A DNA stretch of 64,000 bases from contig CAJXRQ010000010.1 of the NCBI GenBank assembly GCA_913060505.1, forward strand, positions 37,564 through 101,563, in the 5' to 3' direction. The notes below the pieces were generated by a model. It saw only the letters and a list, made by a program, of their open reading frames with translations, was not told where the DNA came from and searched no databases. Within the stretch, counting starts at the first letter, position 1, and each line of letters begins with the position of its first letter. A program made the translations under genes and the position numbers. Positions 17,473 through 27,361 of this stretch are shown one piece after another. The DNA is from an uncultured Desulfovibrio sp. (GTDB lineage: Bacteria > Desulfobacterota > Desulfovibrionia > Desulfovibrionales > Desulfovibrionaceae).

Positions 17473-18519
17473 TTACATCATTTGCAACTTGCGGGAACAG
17501 ATGGGGCAATGCTGATCCGCAGACAGAGCTGCAGATTTGGCATTGCAGCGGCGGCAACGTCCGATAGTCCCACTGAACAATGTGACTGATGCTGTTGATG
17601 CGGCTGTTTCGAGCGTGGCTTCCGCGCGCTCCAGAAAACCGGTGCGGCATACCCGGAGGCAGGAACCGCAATCCATACAGAGCATGCTTTTGAACGTGAG
17701 CGAACAGGAGTTGCCATCCTCTTTAATGGACAATGCGTTGGTAGGACATATCCGTACACAGGCTGCACAGGCTGTGCACGTCCCATTGCCTTGGATATTT
17801 CCCGCTACAAAATCTTTGGGGAGCGGTCCGCTTGCTTTCAGTTCTTTCAACAACGTCGCAAGATGTGTTCTTTTGTTTTCGGATGCGGCGGGAGCAGATT
17901 TTGCTGTCTGGGGTTCGGTATGTGCAGCGGATTCCCTGCCCCTGAACATACCGAGAAAATCCCTGCGGGAAACTGTATGCCCGTGAGACTGTTTTTCTGG
18001 TGAGTCGATCCGCGAGGCTCTGCAGACAACAGTAAAAGGCGTTGTTTCAGAGGCGACGGCGGAATTGGCTATAATGGCGTTGGCCTGTTTGGCCGCTTGG
18101 TGGATCGCGGTGCCGCTATCTCCTTGTTTGCAGCTACCGCAATCCCCGCAGACCAGAGTGATGGCTTTCCTGTTCATGAGCCAAAGCTCAAGCAGAATAT
18201 CCACCCCCAGGCCTGCGAGGCATGCCCGAAAGGGCATTTCGGTATCCACTCCCTTGTGAGCGGAAGGGCAAAGGAGGATCTCAGGGCACTTACCTTTTTT
18301 CCTCAATTGCCTGAGCAGCGAGTCACAGGTCGGGAGGGCGAGCGCCCCGGATGGGCACACAGAGGCGCACGCCCCGCAATCCCGACAGACTTCGGCCCTG
18401 ATGGCGGGGCCGTCATGGAGGAGTATGGCTTCCGAAGGACAGACCGTTAAACACCTGCCGCAACTGCCCCCGAGCGTTTCGGGGCACAAGGAGTTGTTCA
18501 CGACAAGTGTTCGGTGCAT
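17473..18519 (-). CDS. 4Fe-4S ferredoxin-type protein with C-terminal zinc-ribbon-like Cys cluster
   Basis: CGRCLTVCP, CRDCGACASVCP, CTACAACVRICP, CMDCGSCLRVC; C-terminal CRRCNAKSAALSADQHCPIC. Confidence 0.85.
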   Translation of the reverse strand: MHRTLVVNNSLCPETLGGSCGRCLTVCPSEAILLHDGPAIRAEVCRDCGACASVCPSGALALPTCDSLLRQLRKKGKCPEILLCPSAHKGVDTEMPFRACLAGLGVDILLELWLMNRKAITLVCGDCGSCKQGDSGTAIHQAAKQANAIIANSAVASETTPFTVVCRASRIDSPEKQSHGHTVSRRDFLGMFRGRESAAHTEPQTAKSAPAASENKRTHLATLLKELKASGPLPKDFVAGNIQGNGTCTACAACVRICPTNALSIKEDGNSCSLTFKSMLCMDCGSCLRVCRTGFLERAEATLETAASTASVTLFSGTIGRCRRCNAKSAALSADQHCPICSRKLQMM

Positions 18520-18527
18520 GGCCCGTC

Positions 18528-19175
18528 CTAGGCGCTTGTTTCCTGCAAAACGTTTTCGGCCCGTGCGATAGTTGCTTCGCTCAGACGGGCTATCGCGCCA
18601 TATGGGGAGGAGTCGGCGCGATCAGCCACAGTGTGCAGGAATCGGGAAGCCCAAAGGGAAAGATGAACTTTGAGAAAATCGGCGGCAGTTGCCGCGTGCT
18701 CTTGGGCAGCCTTGTCGTCGCCGTGGAAAAGGGCGTCTGTTGCACAGCCCATGACGCCTCCGAGAAACGACATTTCAAGACCGATGTGATCGTCGGGTTC
18801 GTGTTCAGGATTTGGCGAAGCCAAACCGTATTTTGCATACCGCTCGCGAACGTCGAACATGGGGCCGTCAAAGAGCAGATGTTCCTTGGTGGTCCAAACG
18901 GATTCCCACAGGGGAATGGCGTTGGCCGGTCCTATGAACAGCTCCGTGTACTCCGAGTTCAGTTCCTTCAGGCAGGATTCGTCGTAGTCACGGAAATATT
19001 TCGTCAGCAAATCCAGAGCCGCAGCGTCTTCCTTTCCCTGGGATGGAACAGGCCACTGCTCAAAGACCCGGGCGTTCTTGATCTGAAGCATGAGATCGTT
19101 GCTCGGGGCTTCAAGGAAAAGCCTTGCAAGGAAATTCAAGGTCATGGCGCAAGCGCCGAATTTTTGTGCGTTCAT
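18528..19175 (-). CDS. TorD/DmsD-family molybdoenzyme chaperone
   Basis: LNSEYTELFIGPANAIPLWESVWTTKEHLLF and C-terminal helical segment typical of TorD family; start taken at MNAQKFGACAM, shorter than the listed ORF. Confidence 0.82.
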   Translation of the reverse strand: MNAQKFGACAMTLNFLARLFLEAPSNDLMLQIKNARVFEQWPVPSQGKEDAAALDLLTKYFRDYDESCLKELNSEYTELFIGPANAIPLWESVWTTKEHLLFDGPMFDVRERYAKYGLASPNPEHEPDDHIGLEMSFLGGVMGCATDALFHGDDKAAQEHAATAADFLKVHLSLWASRFLHTVADRADSSPYGAIARLSEATIARAENVLQETSA

Positions 19176-19222
19176 GTTGTTCTTGTGGCCCGGAGGCGAA
19201 CCCCCGGGCCTTTTGTATGAAG

Positions 19223-20089
19223 TTAGATGCCGATGCGCATGTAGGTTCCGTAGAACATGAGCCTGCCGATGATTTCTCCGGCCAGCACCAGCACAAGGGC
19301 GCAGAGCGCGGGATTGGCAATGAGCCTGATCTGCTTGGCGCCCATGGCCTTGACCGCAAACCAGCTGAAGAGCCCCACGCCGGCGCAAACCATGATGATC
19401 CATGCCACGAGGCCGTCGATGCCCTTGTCGGCCACCATGTGCAGGGCGTTCATGCCGTAATTGTCGGTGTTGTTCAGGGCGTTCATGCTCAGGACAATGC
19501 CGAGGAATTTCAGGGTCAGCCCTACCAGTGCGGCAATGCAGAACACGCCTGCCATGGAGGAACAGCCTTCTGCATCCTTGCAGAAACGGTTTTCCATGCT
19601 GCCGAGAACGCCGCAGGAAACCGCGCCGGAAAGGAGCATGGTCCCGAAGAATCCGACGGAGGTGGCCACAGAGTTCCAGACGGGAACCGTGGGAAGCAGG
19701 TAGACTCTGGTCATGACAAAGATTGCGCCGAGTCCTACGACAATGGCTGCCAGCGACAGTGGCGTTGCAGCACTTTCGGGAGCTTTGCGGCGTTGCAGCA
19801 CCAGCAGCAGGATCACTGCGAAGAAGCAGCCGGTCACGAGGATTTCACGGCTGAGCCAGGACGAACCAAGGTTCAGAATGGTGAAAACGCTGTGCATCGG
19901 CGTACCGAGGTGCGTCAGGGACAGAATCAGGCCCAGTGCGGTCAGCACGCATGCTGCCGGAGCCTGCCAGCTCAAATGTGCACCGCTTCCCTTGACCAGA
20001 ATGCGGGTGAGTTCGGATATGACGACAATCCCCACAGCAGCCTGCGTGAGGACGGTGAAGAGTACAAGACTCCATTCACTGGAAAACAT
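19223..20089 (-). CDS. DmsC-family membrane anchor subunit
   Basis: 288 aa polytopic protein (EWSLVLFTVLTQAAVGIVV, LGSSWLSREILVTGCFF) adjacent to DmsB-like gene. Confidence 0.85.
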   Translation of the reverse strand: MFSSEWSLVLFTVLTQAAVGIVVISELTRILVKGSGAHLSWQAPAACVLTALGLILSLTHLGTPMHSVFTILNLGSSWLSREILVTGCFFAVILLLVLQRRKAPESAATPLSLAAIVVGLGAIFVMTRVYLLPTVPVWNSVATSVGFFGTMLLSGAVSCGVLGSMENRFCKDAEGCSSMAGVFCIAALVGLTLKFLGIVLSMNALNNTDNYGMNALHMVADKGIDGLVAWIIMVCAGVGLFSWFAVKAMGAKQIRLIANPALCALVLVLAGEIIGRLMFYGTYMRIGI

Positions 20090-20091
20090 GG

Positions 20092-20712
20092 TTACACCTC
20101 CTCGGGGTTGCTGATTTTTCCTGCCTTGGAACCAGCCGGTTTCGCGTTGCGGTTCGGCTTCACCAGCAGGTTGGGCTGGGTGATGGACGGGTCCGGCAGG
20201 GGGGCGAGGAGTTGGGCTTCGCCATACTTGGCGACAAGCTCGTCAAGCTCTCCGTAGTGAAGAGCCCTTGTCGGGCAGGCCGAGACGCACGCCGGGTCCA
20301 TGCCTTTTTCCAGGTAGTCCCTGCAGAAGTCGCACTTGGTCATCTTGCCCAGTTTTTCATTGAACTGGGGAGCGGAATAGGGGCATCCCCATTCGCAGTA
20401 ACGGCAGCCCACACATTTGTTGTGGTCTACGCTGACGATGCCGTCCGGTCCCTTGTGCATGGCCGTGGTGGGACAGGAACGGACGCAGATGGGGTTTTCG
20501 CAATGGTTGCAGGCGATGGACAGGTAGTATGTGAACACGTTTTGTTCATATGCTCCCGTAGCCGTTCTGACCCAATCCCCTCCGGTGTATTCGGAGACCC
20601 TTCTGAAGTGTACACCGCTCGGAAGGTCATGTTTGTCGATGCAAGCGATCATGCAGGTCTTGCAGCCGGTACAGGCCGTAGTATCTAAATAAAAAGCCGG
20701 TCTTTTGAGCAT
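20092..20712 (-). CDS. DmsB-family iron-sulfur subunit
   Basis: Four ferredoxin clusters (CTGCKTCMIAC, CNHCENPICVRSCP, CVGCRYCEWGCP, CDFCRDYLEKGMDPACVSACP). Confidence 0.9.
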   Translation of the reverse strand: MLKRPAFYLDTTACTGCKTCMIACIDKHDLPSGVHFRRVSEYTGGDWVRTATGAYEQNVFTYYLSIACNHCENPICVRSCPTTAMHKGPDGIVSVDHNKCVGCRYCEWGCPYSAPQFNEKLGKMTKCDFCRDYLEKGMDPACVSACPTRALHYGELDELVAKYGEAQLLAPLPDPSITQPNLLVKPNRNAKPAGSKAGKISNPEEV

Positions 20713-20727
20713 TGTTGCAAGACTCCT

Positions 20728-23148
20728 TTACAATTTGGCGACTTCGACCAGGTTGGTATGCTGCGGATTCCCTTTTGCCAGCGGCGAGGGATGATGCGTG
20801 GTCAGGGCGTTGATGCACCCGCCCTTGTCGATTCCCTTGGCATCGGGCTTGAACCATGCGCCCTGAGGCAGGGTCATGACTCCCGGCATGATGCGCGGGG
20901 TAACCTTGGCCTTGACCTGCGTTTGGCCCCTGTCGTTGAAGACCTTGACCATGTCGCCGTGCTTGATGCCGCGCTTTTCGGCGTCAATGGGGTTGATCCA
21001 GAGTTCCTGCGGCGCAACTTCCTGCAGCCAGTCCACGTTGCCGTAGCTGGAGTGGGTGCGTTGCTTGTAATGGTGCCCGATGAGTTGCAGCGGATACTTC
21101 TGCTTGCCTTGCTCGTCCTCGGCACCTTCCCAGCAGGAGTGGTATTGCGGAAGCGCAGTAATGAGGTCGCCCTTGGGCAATTTCCATGTCTTGCTGATAT
21201 CCCAAAGCCGTTTGGAGAAGATTTCGATTTTTCCGCTAGGCGTCTTGAGCGGATTCGCAACGGGGTCTTTGCGGAAATCTTCAAATGCCACATGCGGCTT
21301 TTCCGGACGCCCCAGCTTGATCAGGCCGATTTTTTGAGCGTCCTTGAAAGTGTTGGGCAGTTCCGGTTTGATTTTGCGACATTTCTGATACATGTGCTCC
21401 AGCCACTGCTCCCGGTTCATGCCGAGAGTGAATTCCTTTTCAACACCCATACGTTTGGAAAGGTCCGTGACGATGTCGAAGAAGGAGCGGCTTTCGAAGA
21501 ACGGCTTGATGGCCTGCGTCGAAGCGACCATGTATGCCATTTCAACGGCGTATCCCTGCCGGATGATATCCTCTTCTTCCAGAGCCGTGCAACAGGGCAG
21601 CAGGATGTCCGCGAATTTCGCGCTTGAGGTCATGAAGTTGTCGAGGATGACCACCATTTCACACTTGGACTCGTCCTGAAGGATTTTGGCGGTTCTGCCG
21701 CAGTCCGAGTGCTGGTTGATGATCGCGTTGCCTGCATAGCTCCAGAGGAACTTGATGGGCGTTTCAAGCCGTTTTTTGCCCCGCACGCCGTCGGTGATGT
21801 CGGTCATGCTGGTGGGATCGTCGATAGCTTTTGTCCATGTGAAAACAGGGATGGACGTTTTGATGGGATTTTTGCCCATGGGCAGGCGAGGGAACGGAAC
21901 GCCGTATGCGCCTTCCCTATCTCCGGTGTTACCGCCGCTGATGCCCACGTTTCCGGTCAGGATGGAAAGCATGCAGATGGAACGAGCCGTCTGCTCGCCG
22001 TCCGCCTGACGCTGGGGCCCCCATCCCTGGAAGATGGCACAAGGTTTGGCCATGCCGATTTCACGGGCGAGTTTTCTAATGGCGTCCGCCGGGATGCCGG
22101 TGATTTTTTCCGCCCATTCCGGAGTCTTGGGTGTCTTGTCCGGGCCAGAGCCAAGGATGTAATCCTTGTAAGAGTTACCTGCGGGGATACCTTCTGGCAT
22201 GGTGGATTCGTCATAACCCACACAGTATTTGGACAGGAAATCTTCGTCGGTCATGCCTTCGGTAATCAGCACGTGGGCCAGTCCGCCGACAAGGGCGGCG
22301 TCCGTGCCGGGACGGATGGGAATCCATTCATCGGCGAAGGTGGATGCGGTATCCGTGTAACGCGGATCGACAACGATGACCTTTACGCCGTTTTCCCTTC
22401 TGGCCTGGAGAAAATCGTATACGGTTCCGCCACCGCTCATGCGGGTCGCAGCCGGGTTGTTGCCGAAGAAAACGACCAGCTTGCTGTTGACGATGTCTGT
22501 AATGTGGTTGCCGTTTCTCTTTCCGTAGGTGTACGGGAGAGCCGTACTGATCTGGGCAGTGGAATAGCTGTTGTAGTAGTTGAGGTAGCCGCCGAGACAG
22601 TTCATCATGCGCCAGAAACCTTCCCTGCGGGAGAGGGTTCCGCCCAGAACTCCGGTCGCATAATGTCCGTAAACCGCCTCGTTGCCGTACTTGTCGAGGA
22701 TGTGCTTCAGTTTGGAAGCGACAGTATCAAGAGCCTCTTCCCACGAAATACGTTCAAATTTGCCTTCGCCACGTTTGCCCACACGTTTCATGGGGTATTT
22801 CAAACGTTCTGGCGAATATATCCAATGGCGGGTTGAACGGCCGCGCAGGCATGCGCGGATTTCATGTGTGCCGAAATTATTGTCGCCGGTGTGGTCAGTC
22901 TCGATGCGAACTACGTGCCCGTCCCGGACATGAACTTCGAGGGGGCAGCGGCTTCCACAGTTGACATTGCATGTTGCCCAAACGACCTTTTCGTTGGAAT
23001 TCGGTTGGCTGTTGGCTTTTTTAAGACCGTAAAAAAGCCCTCCGCCCGAAACGGAAGCAACGCCCCCAAGGGCTGCAGTCCACTTCAGGACAGTACGTCT
23101 GCTGACGCTGCCCAGCTTTTCAAGGGGATTTGTTTTTTTGTTACTCAT
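20728..23148 (-). CDS. DmsA-family molybdopterin oxidoreductase catalytic subunit
   Basis: SRRTVLKWTAALGG Tat leader; CNVNCGSRCPLEVHVRDG 4Fe-4S motif; GGYLNYYNSYSTAQI, FFGNNPAATR. Confidence 0.92.
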   Translation of the reverse strand: MSNKKTNPLEKLGSVSRRTVLKWTAALGGVASVSGGGLFYGLKKANSQPNSNEKVVWATCNVNCGSRCPLEVHVRDGHVVRIETDHTGDNNFGTHEIRACLRGRSTRHWIYSPERLKYPMKRVGKRGEGKFERISWEEALDTVASKLKHILDKYGNEAVYGHYATGVLGGTLSRREGFWRMMNCLGGYLNYYNSYSTAQISTALPYTYGKRNGNHITDIVNSKLVVFFGNNPAATRMSGGGTVYDFLQARRENGVKVIVVDPRYTDTASTFADEWIPIRPGTDAALVGGLAHVLITEGMTDEDFLSKYCVGYDESTMPEGIPAGNSYKDYILGSGPDKTPKTPEWAEKITGIPADAIRKLAREIGMAKPCAIFQGWGPQRQADGEQTARSICMLSILTGNVGISGGNTGDREGAYGVPFPRLPMGKNPIKTSIPVFTWTKAIDDPTSMTDITDGVRGKKRLETPIKFLWSYAGNAIINQHSDCGRTAKILQDESKCEMVVILDNFMTSSAKFADILLPCCTALEEEDIIRQGYAVEMAYMVASTQAIKPFFESRSFFDIVTDLSKRMGVEKEFTLGMNREQWLEHMYQKCRKIKPELPNTFKDAQKIGLIKLGRPEKPHVAFEDFRKDPVANPLKTPSGKIEIFSKRLWDISKTWKLPKGDLITALPQYHSCWEGAEDEQGKQKYPLQLIGHHYKQRTHSSYGNVDWLQEVAPQELWINPIDAEKRGIKHGDMVKVFNDRGQTQVKAKVTPRIMPGVMTLPQGAWFKPDAKGIDKGGCINALTTHHPSPLAKGNPQHTNLVEVAKL

Positions 23149-23200
23149 ACACTCTCTCTACTCGTTGCATTAACAAAATATGGGAAACTGACCGATGTAT

Positions 23201-23217
23201 AACAACAATCATGCCAA
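23201..23217 (-). promoter_or_regulatory. Candidate sigma-54-like promoter of the dmsA-like operon
   Basis: Minus strand TTGGCATG-ATTG-TTGTT (GG-N10-GT; -12 variant). Confidence 0.45.
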
Positions 23218-23286
23218 CAAATTTATGTAGTAAATTTAACTGGTTGATTTGTTGCGGGGAAGGGCGGAGAGGCGGGATATCTGATT

Positions 23287-23303
23287 TGCTGTACAATACA
23301 GCA
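23287..23303. promoter_or_regulatory. Palindromic operator candidate
   Basis: TGCTGTA-CAA-TACAGCA, perfect 7-3-7 inverted repeat. Confidence 0.6.
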
Positions 23304-23318
23304 CAAAAAAAGTGGAAT

Positions 23319-23335
23319 TTCCAATAAAATTGGAA
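23319..23335. promoter_or_regulatory. Palindromic operator candidate shared with 29213-29229
   Basis: TTCCAAT-AAA-ATTGGAA. Confidence 0.6.
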
Positions 23336-23339
23336 AAGC

Positions 23340-24764
23340 TTATTCCTTCTCAAGGCGGTACTTTTTTACTTGGGAATACAGGCGGCTTTTGCCTAGCCCG
23401 GAGAGCTTGGCAGCACGTTTCATATCGCCGTCGCAAGCCGTGAACAGTCTCGAGAAATAGCGTTTTTCCGCCTTGGCGAGAACATCCTGCCGGAATGCCT
23501 TGTACGGCAGGATTGCCCCATCCGCCTCAATGCTTTCTTCAATATCATCCGGGGACAGCCCGCAGTCAGGAGAGCCGCTTTTTTCAATAGTGTGCTTGAG
23601 GACACGGATACGCAGTTGTTCCGGGAGGTGGTGCGCGAAGATTTCCTGCATGTCATAAGTGGATGCGAGTGCGCTTTCCAGAACATTGCCCAGTTCCCGG
23701 ACATTGCCGGGCCAATCATAGCCCATGAACGCATCCATGACGCTGTTGTTCAGCGTCTTTCTTGGTATGCCGTATCTGTCACAGGTTCTTGCAAGGATGT
23801 TTTTGGATAGTTCGGGAATGTCCTCGCGGCGATCTTGCAGGGCTGGCAGCTCGATGCACATGGCCCCAAGCCGATAGAGCAGGTCTTGCCGGAAGAGTCC
23901 GTGTTCGACCATGTCCGCCAGATTTCTGTGGGTGGCGGCCACCAGTCGGAAGTCACTTTCCTCTTCATGGTTGGCGCCTACCGGGCGGAAACGGTGTTCC
24001 TGAAGAACCCGGAGCAACCGTTTTTGCAGATCAAGGGACATCTCGCCGATTTCGTCCAGAAAGAGTGTTCCCTTGTGGGCTTTGAGCACCAGACCTTCAC
24101 TGGGACGCTCCGCTCCGGTAAATGCCCCTTTGACGTGCCCGAACAGTGTGCTTTCCAGCAAGGTCGGAGGGATTGCAGCACAATCCACCACGATGAAGGG
24201 ACCGGAAGCCCGGCGGCTGTTGTTGTGCAGCGCCTTGGCAAAGAGTTCCTTGCCTGTGCCGGTTTCTCCAGTGATGAGAACGCCCCCGTCACTCCGTGCA
24301 GCGGCAGCCAGCCGTTCAAGCGCGTTTGTCGTCGCCGGGCTGGTTCCGACGATGCCGCAGCGGTCAAAGCTTTTGGGCAACTTGGTATGTTTGCGCAAGG
24401 TATCCCTGTATTTGAGGACTCGTTGCAGGGGGAGCAGTATTTTCTTGGGGGACAGAGGCTTCTGGAGGTAGTCCCAGGCGCCGTTGCGGATAGCCAGTTC
24501 CGCGCCGTTGGGGTCGCCGAGGCCGGTCAGGATGATTACTTCCGGTGGTAACTGGCGTTGGCGCAGGGTCGGAACGATGCTCAGTCCGTTAGCATCCGGA
24601 AGCCGAACGTCCAGAAACACGACGTCGAATTCGTCGTTTTCCGCTTTGCGGACGCCTTCCGTGGCCGAAAGGGCGAAGTCGGCTTTATGACCGATGTTGC
24701 GCACCAGCTCCATGAGCGCGTCACAGGTGGGCCTGTCGTCGTCAATTATCAGCACGTTTGCCAT
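23340..24764 (-). CDS. NtrC-type sigma-54 response regulator
   Basis: Receiver domain (VLIIDDDRPTCDALMELV), AAA+ GETGTGKELFAKALH, ESTLFGHVKGAFTGAERPSEG, C-terminal HTH. Confidence 0.94.
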   Translation of the reverse strand: MANVLIIDDDRPTCDALMELVRNIGHKADFALSATEGVRKAENDEFDVVFLDVRLPDANGLSIVPTLRQRQLPPEVIILTGLGDPNGAELAIRNGAWDYLQKPLSPKKILLPLQRVLKYRDTLRKHTKLPKSFDRCGIVGTSPATTNALERLAAAARSDGGVLITGETGTGKELFAKALHNNSRRASGPFIVVDCAAIPPTLLESTLFGHVKGAFTGAERPSEGLVLKAHKGTLFLDEIGEMSLDLQKRLLRVLQEHRFRPVGANHEEESDFRLVAATHRNLADMVEHGLFRQDLLYRLGAMCIELPALQDRREDIPELSKNILARTCDRYGIPRKTLNNSVMDAFMGYDWPGNVRELGNVLESALASTYDMQEIFAHHLPEQLRIRVLKHTIEKSGSPDCGLSPDDIEESIEADGAILPYKAFRQDVLAKAEKRYFSRLFTACDGDMKRAAKLSGLGKSRLYSQVKKYRLEKE

Positions 24765-24778
24765 TTTGATGTCCCGCC

Positions 24779-27346
24779 TTATGTCTCGTTACTGGAGAAA
24801 AAACCGTCACCGGGGCGCAGGAAGCGGTTGACGCACAAAGCCAGATTGCGCAACTCCACAGGTTTGTGCAGGAACGCTTCTATGCCCATTTCCTGGGCGT
24901 CGTTTTCACTGAAGCTCTGGCTGTAGCCCGTACACAGGATAATTGGGATGTCTGAACGGATGTTCAGGATTCGTTTGGCCAATTTGTCACCTCGAAGGCC
25001 CGACAAGCTGTAGTCCGTGATGACCAGATCAAATTCGTCGGGAGCACTTTGGAACAGTTCCAAAGCCTGTTTGCCGTCAGTAATGGTGTGTACCTTGTAT
25101 CCGAGGGTGGTCAGAAGCTCCCCGTAGGACTCGACCAACTCTTTTTCATCGTCCACAAAGAGGATTGTGCCGGTGCCGTCCGGGAGTTGGCGCAGAGGAA
25201 CCTCAATGGGAGGTTCGGACGCCTTTTCCCGCTGGGCCGGAATATAGATGCGGAACACGGAGCCTTTGCCTTCCATGCTTTCCACTTGAACAACGCCGTC
25301 CCACGCCTTGACAATTCCCTGCACCATGGAGAGTCCCAATCCGGTGCCCTGTCCCATGGTTTTTGTTGTGAAAAACGGATCGAAAATACGTTCAAGGAGT
25401 TCGTGGGGAATGCCTTTCCCGGTATCGCTGACTGTCAGGCATAAATAACTGTCTGCCTTTTTTTCTGCCGGTTCAAAGTTGAGCATTGCTTTGGCCTGAT
25501 GCAGGTCTATGGACAGTGTGCCGCCGTTTTGGCTCATGGCATGCGCGGCGTTGGTGCAGAGGTTCATCAGGACCTGGTGCACCTGGGTCGGGTCCGCCAG
25601 CACGGGAGGTTCCGGTTGGCCGATGGCATATTCTATTTCGATGGAGGCGGGCAGCGAAGCCTTGAGGAATTTGGCGGTTTCCTTGATGATCGGGCTGATG
25701 TTCATCAGCCGCGTTTCTTCCTTGCCGTTGTTGGTGAAGGTCAGAATCTGGCTGACCAGATCCCGGCCCCTGTAGGCTGCGGCCAGAATGGCGCGTGTCT
25801 TGGACTCAAGGCTTTGGTTGGCGTCAAGGTGAAACAGTTCAATCATTTCTCCGTTGGCCACGATGACGCCGAGCAGATTGTTGAAGTCGTGCGCTATGCC
25901 GCCTGCAAGGGTTCCGAGGGCTTCCATTCGCTGCACCCGTTGCAGTTGGCGTTCCTTTTCGTGCAGTGATATTTCCGTTCTCTTGCGTTGCAGCGCCTCT
26001 TCAAAAACAAAAAGTACTTCCGTGATCTGTGAAATTTCGCCGTCCGTGTATTCCTTGCGCGGACGCATGACGCAGATGATTTTCGGAAGGGCGTCCTCTT
26101 CCTGCTGGAGGGGGACAGCTATGAGCCTTCTGTCGCTGTTTTCCATGTGGGCGCAAACATGCCGACCCGACTTCAGCTCCTGTATCTGCTCCGCGTTCAA
26201 CCGCATGGGTGTTTCGCTGATGGACGCGGTGCGGGAGGAGTTGTTGTCGGTTACGGTGAGCAATACCAACAGGTCGCGGTTCTGCGAAACTTGCGCCAGA
26301 AATGCCTGCTCACTACCGGACATGGTTTTTGCTTCTGTCAGGCAACGCAACATGACCTCCTGTTCCGTGCGGCAATCAAGTGAACCCAGCAGAACCTTGT
26401 TGATGGATCGCAAAGCGCGGGTACGTTGATTGACTTGCCTCTTCAGGCTGCGGTTCCAGAACAGAATCAGGACGATGCTGCCGATAATGGCCCCGAAGAC
26501 CACGAATACGCCAATCCAGAAGGTTCGGCTGACCCAGAATGGCCGGTACTGCAGGGAGAGCCATTCTTCCTCGACGATCTGGCGTTCGTGCGGAAGCACC
26601 ATGCTCAAGCCCTTGCGCAGGATGTTGCCGAGCATGGTGTCGTCATTGCGCGAGGCAATGCGCAGGTCAATGGAATAGTTGGTGATTCCCGCAATGCGCA
26701 GGTTGCTGATGCGTGCGTTGGCAATATAGCGCGAAGCCAGAGCCATGTCGCAGATAAGGGCGTCCACGTCGCCCACCGCCAAACAGCGCAGTCCTCCGAT
26801 GTAGCCGCCTGCCATGGGTACGATGGTGAAGCCGCCGTCGGGATACCGCTCATGCAGGTATTTGAGGAAGTGGTCGGAAACCGTCACTCCGATGCGCATG
26901 CCGGACAGTTTTTCCAGCGTCAGGTCTTCGGTGAATTCCTTGCGGCAGATTATGGCAGCGGGAACGCTGACATAAGGCTGCGTAAAGTCCAATGTTTCCC
27001 GAAGTTCGGGTGTCATTTCCAATGCGGCCATCACGCTTACTTTGCCGCTCAGAAGTGCCTTCAGGGTTTCCTGCCGGTTGCGAAAGCGGACAGGCTCGAA
27101 CTCAAGCCCCGTTTTTTCGCTTATCAGCCGGATGAAATCGGCGCTGAGTCCCCGATAGTCTCCGCTCATGTTGAAGGTCTCGTAGGGAGGATAATGCAAC
27201 CCCACACCCACTTTTATCGGATCAGGATGTTCCTTGATCCAATGCCGCTCTTCGGCCGTGAGCAGATCCGTCCCTTCCATGACCGTGCAGGACGACAGGG
27301 AAGTCAGGATTAGCAAGACGAGAACGGCTGTGGGCAGGAGTCGCAT
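24779..27346 (-). CDS. Hybrid sensor histidine kinase with periplasmic SBP-type sensor domain
   Basis: Lipobox-like LSSC, SBP_bac_3-like segment, [16 protein letters not shown]-box, HATPase ([20 protein letters not shown]), C-terminal receiver. Confidence 0.93.
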   Translation of the reverse strand: MRLLPTAVLVLLILTSLSSCTVMEGTDLLTAEERHWIKEHPDPIKVGVGLHYPPYETFNMSGDYRGLSADFIRLISEKTGLEFEPVRFRNRQETLKALLSGKVSVMAALEMTPELRETLDFTQPYVSVPAAIICRKEFTEDLTLEKLSGMRIGVTVSDHFLKYLHERYPDGGFTIVPMAGGYIGGLRCLAVGDVDALICDMALASRYIANARISNLRIAGITNYSIDLRIASRNDDTMLGNILRKGLSMVLPHERQIVEEEWLSLQYRPFWVSRTFWIGVFVVFGAIIGSIVLILFWNRSLKRQVNQRTRALRSINKVLLGSLDCRTEQEVMLRCLTEAKTMSGSEQAFLAQVSQNRDLLVLLTVTDNNSSRTASISETPMRLNAEQIQELKSGRHVCAHMENSDRRLIAVPLQQEEDALPKIICVMRPRKEYTDGEISQITEVLFVFEEALQRKRTEISLHEKERQLQRVQRMEALGTLAGGIAHDFNNLLGVIVANGEMIELFHLDANQSLESKTRAILAAAYRGRDLVSQILTFTNNGKEETRLMNISPIIKETAKFLKASLPASIEIEYAIGQPEPPVLADPTQVHQVLMNLCTNAAHAMSQNGGTLSIDLHQAKAMLNFEPAEKKADSYLCLTVSDTGKGIPHELLERIFDPFFTTKTMGQGTGLGLSMVQGIVKAWDGVVQVESMEGKGSVFRIYIPAQREKASEPPIEVPLRQLPDGTGTILFVDDEKELVESYGELLTTLGYKVHTITDGKQALELFQSAPDEFDLVITDYSLSGLRGDKLAKRILNIRSDIPIILCTGYSQSFSENDAQEMGIEAFLHKPVELRNLALCVNRFLRPGDGFFSSNET

Positions 27347-27361
27347 GCGAATTTCAGACCT

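Noticed and set aside
19124-20257. 377-aa plus-strand ORF
   Set aside because: Antisense to DmsC/TorD-like genes; biased composition.
21709-22836. 375-aa plus-strand ORF
   Set aside because: Antisense to the DmsA-like gene.
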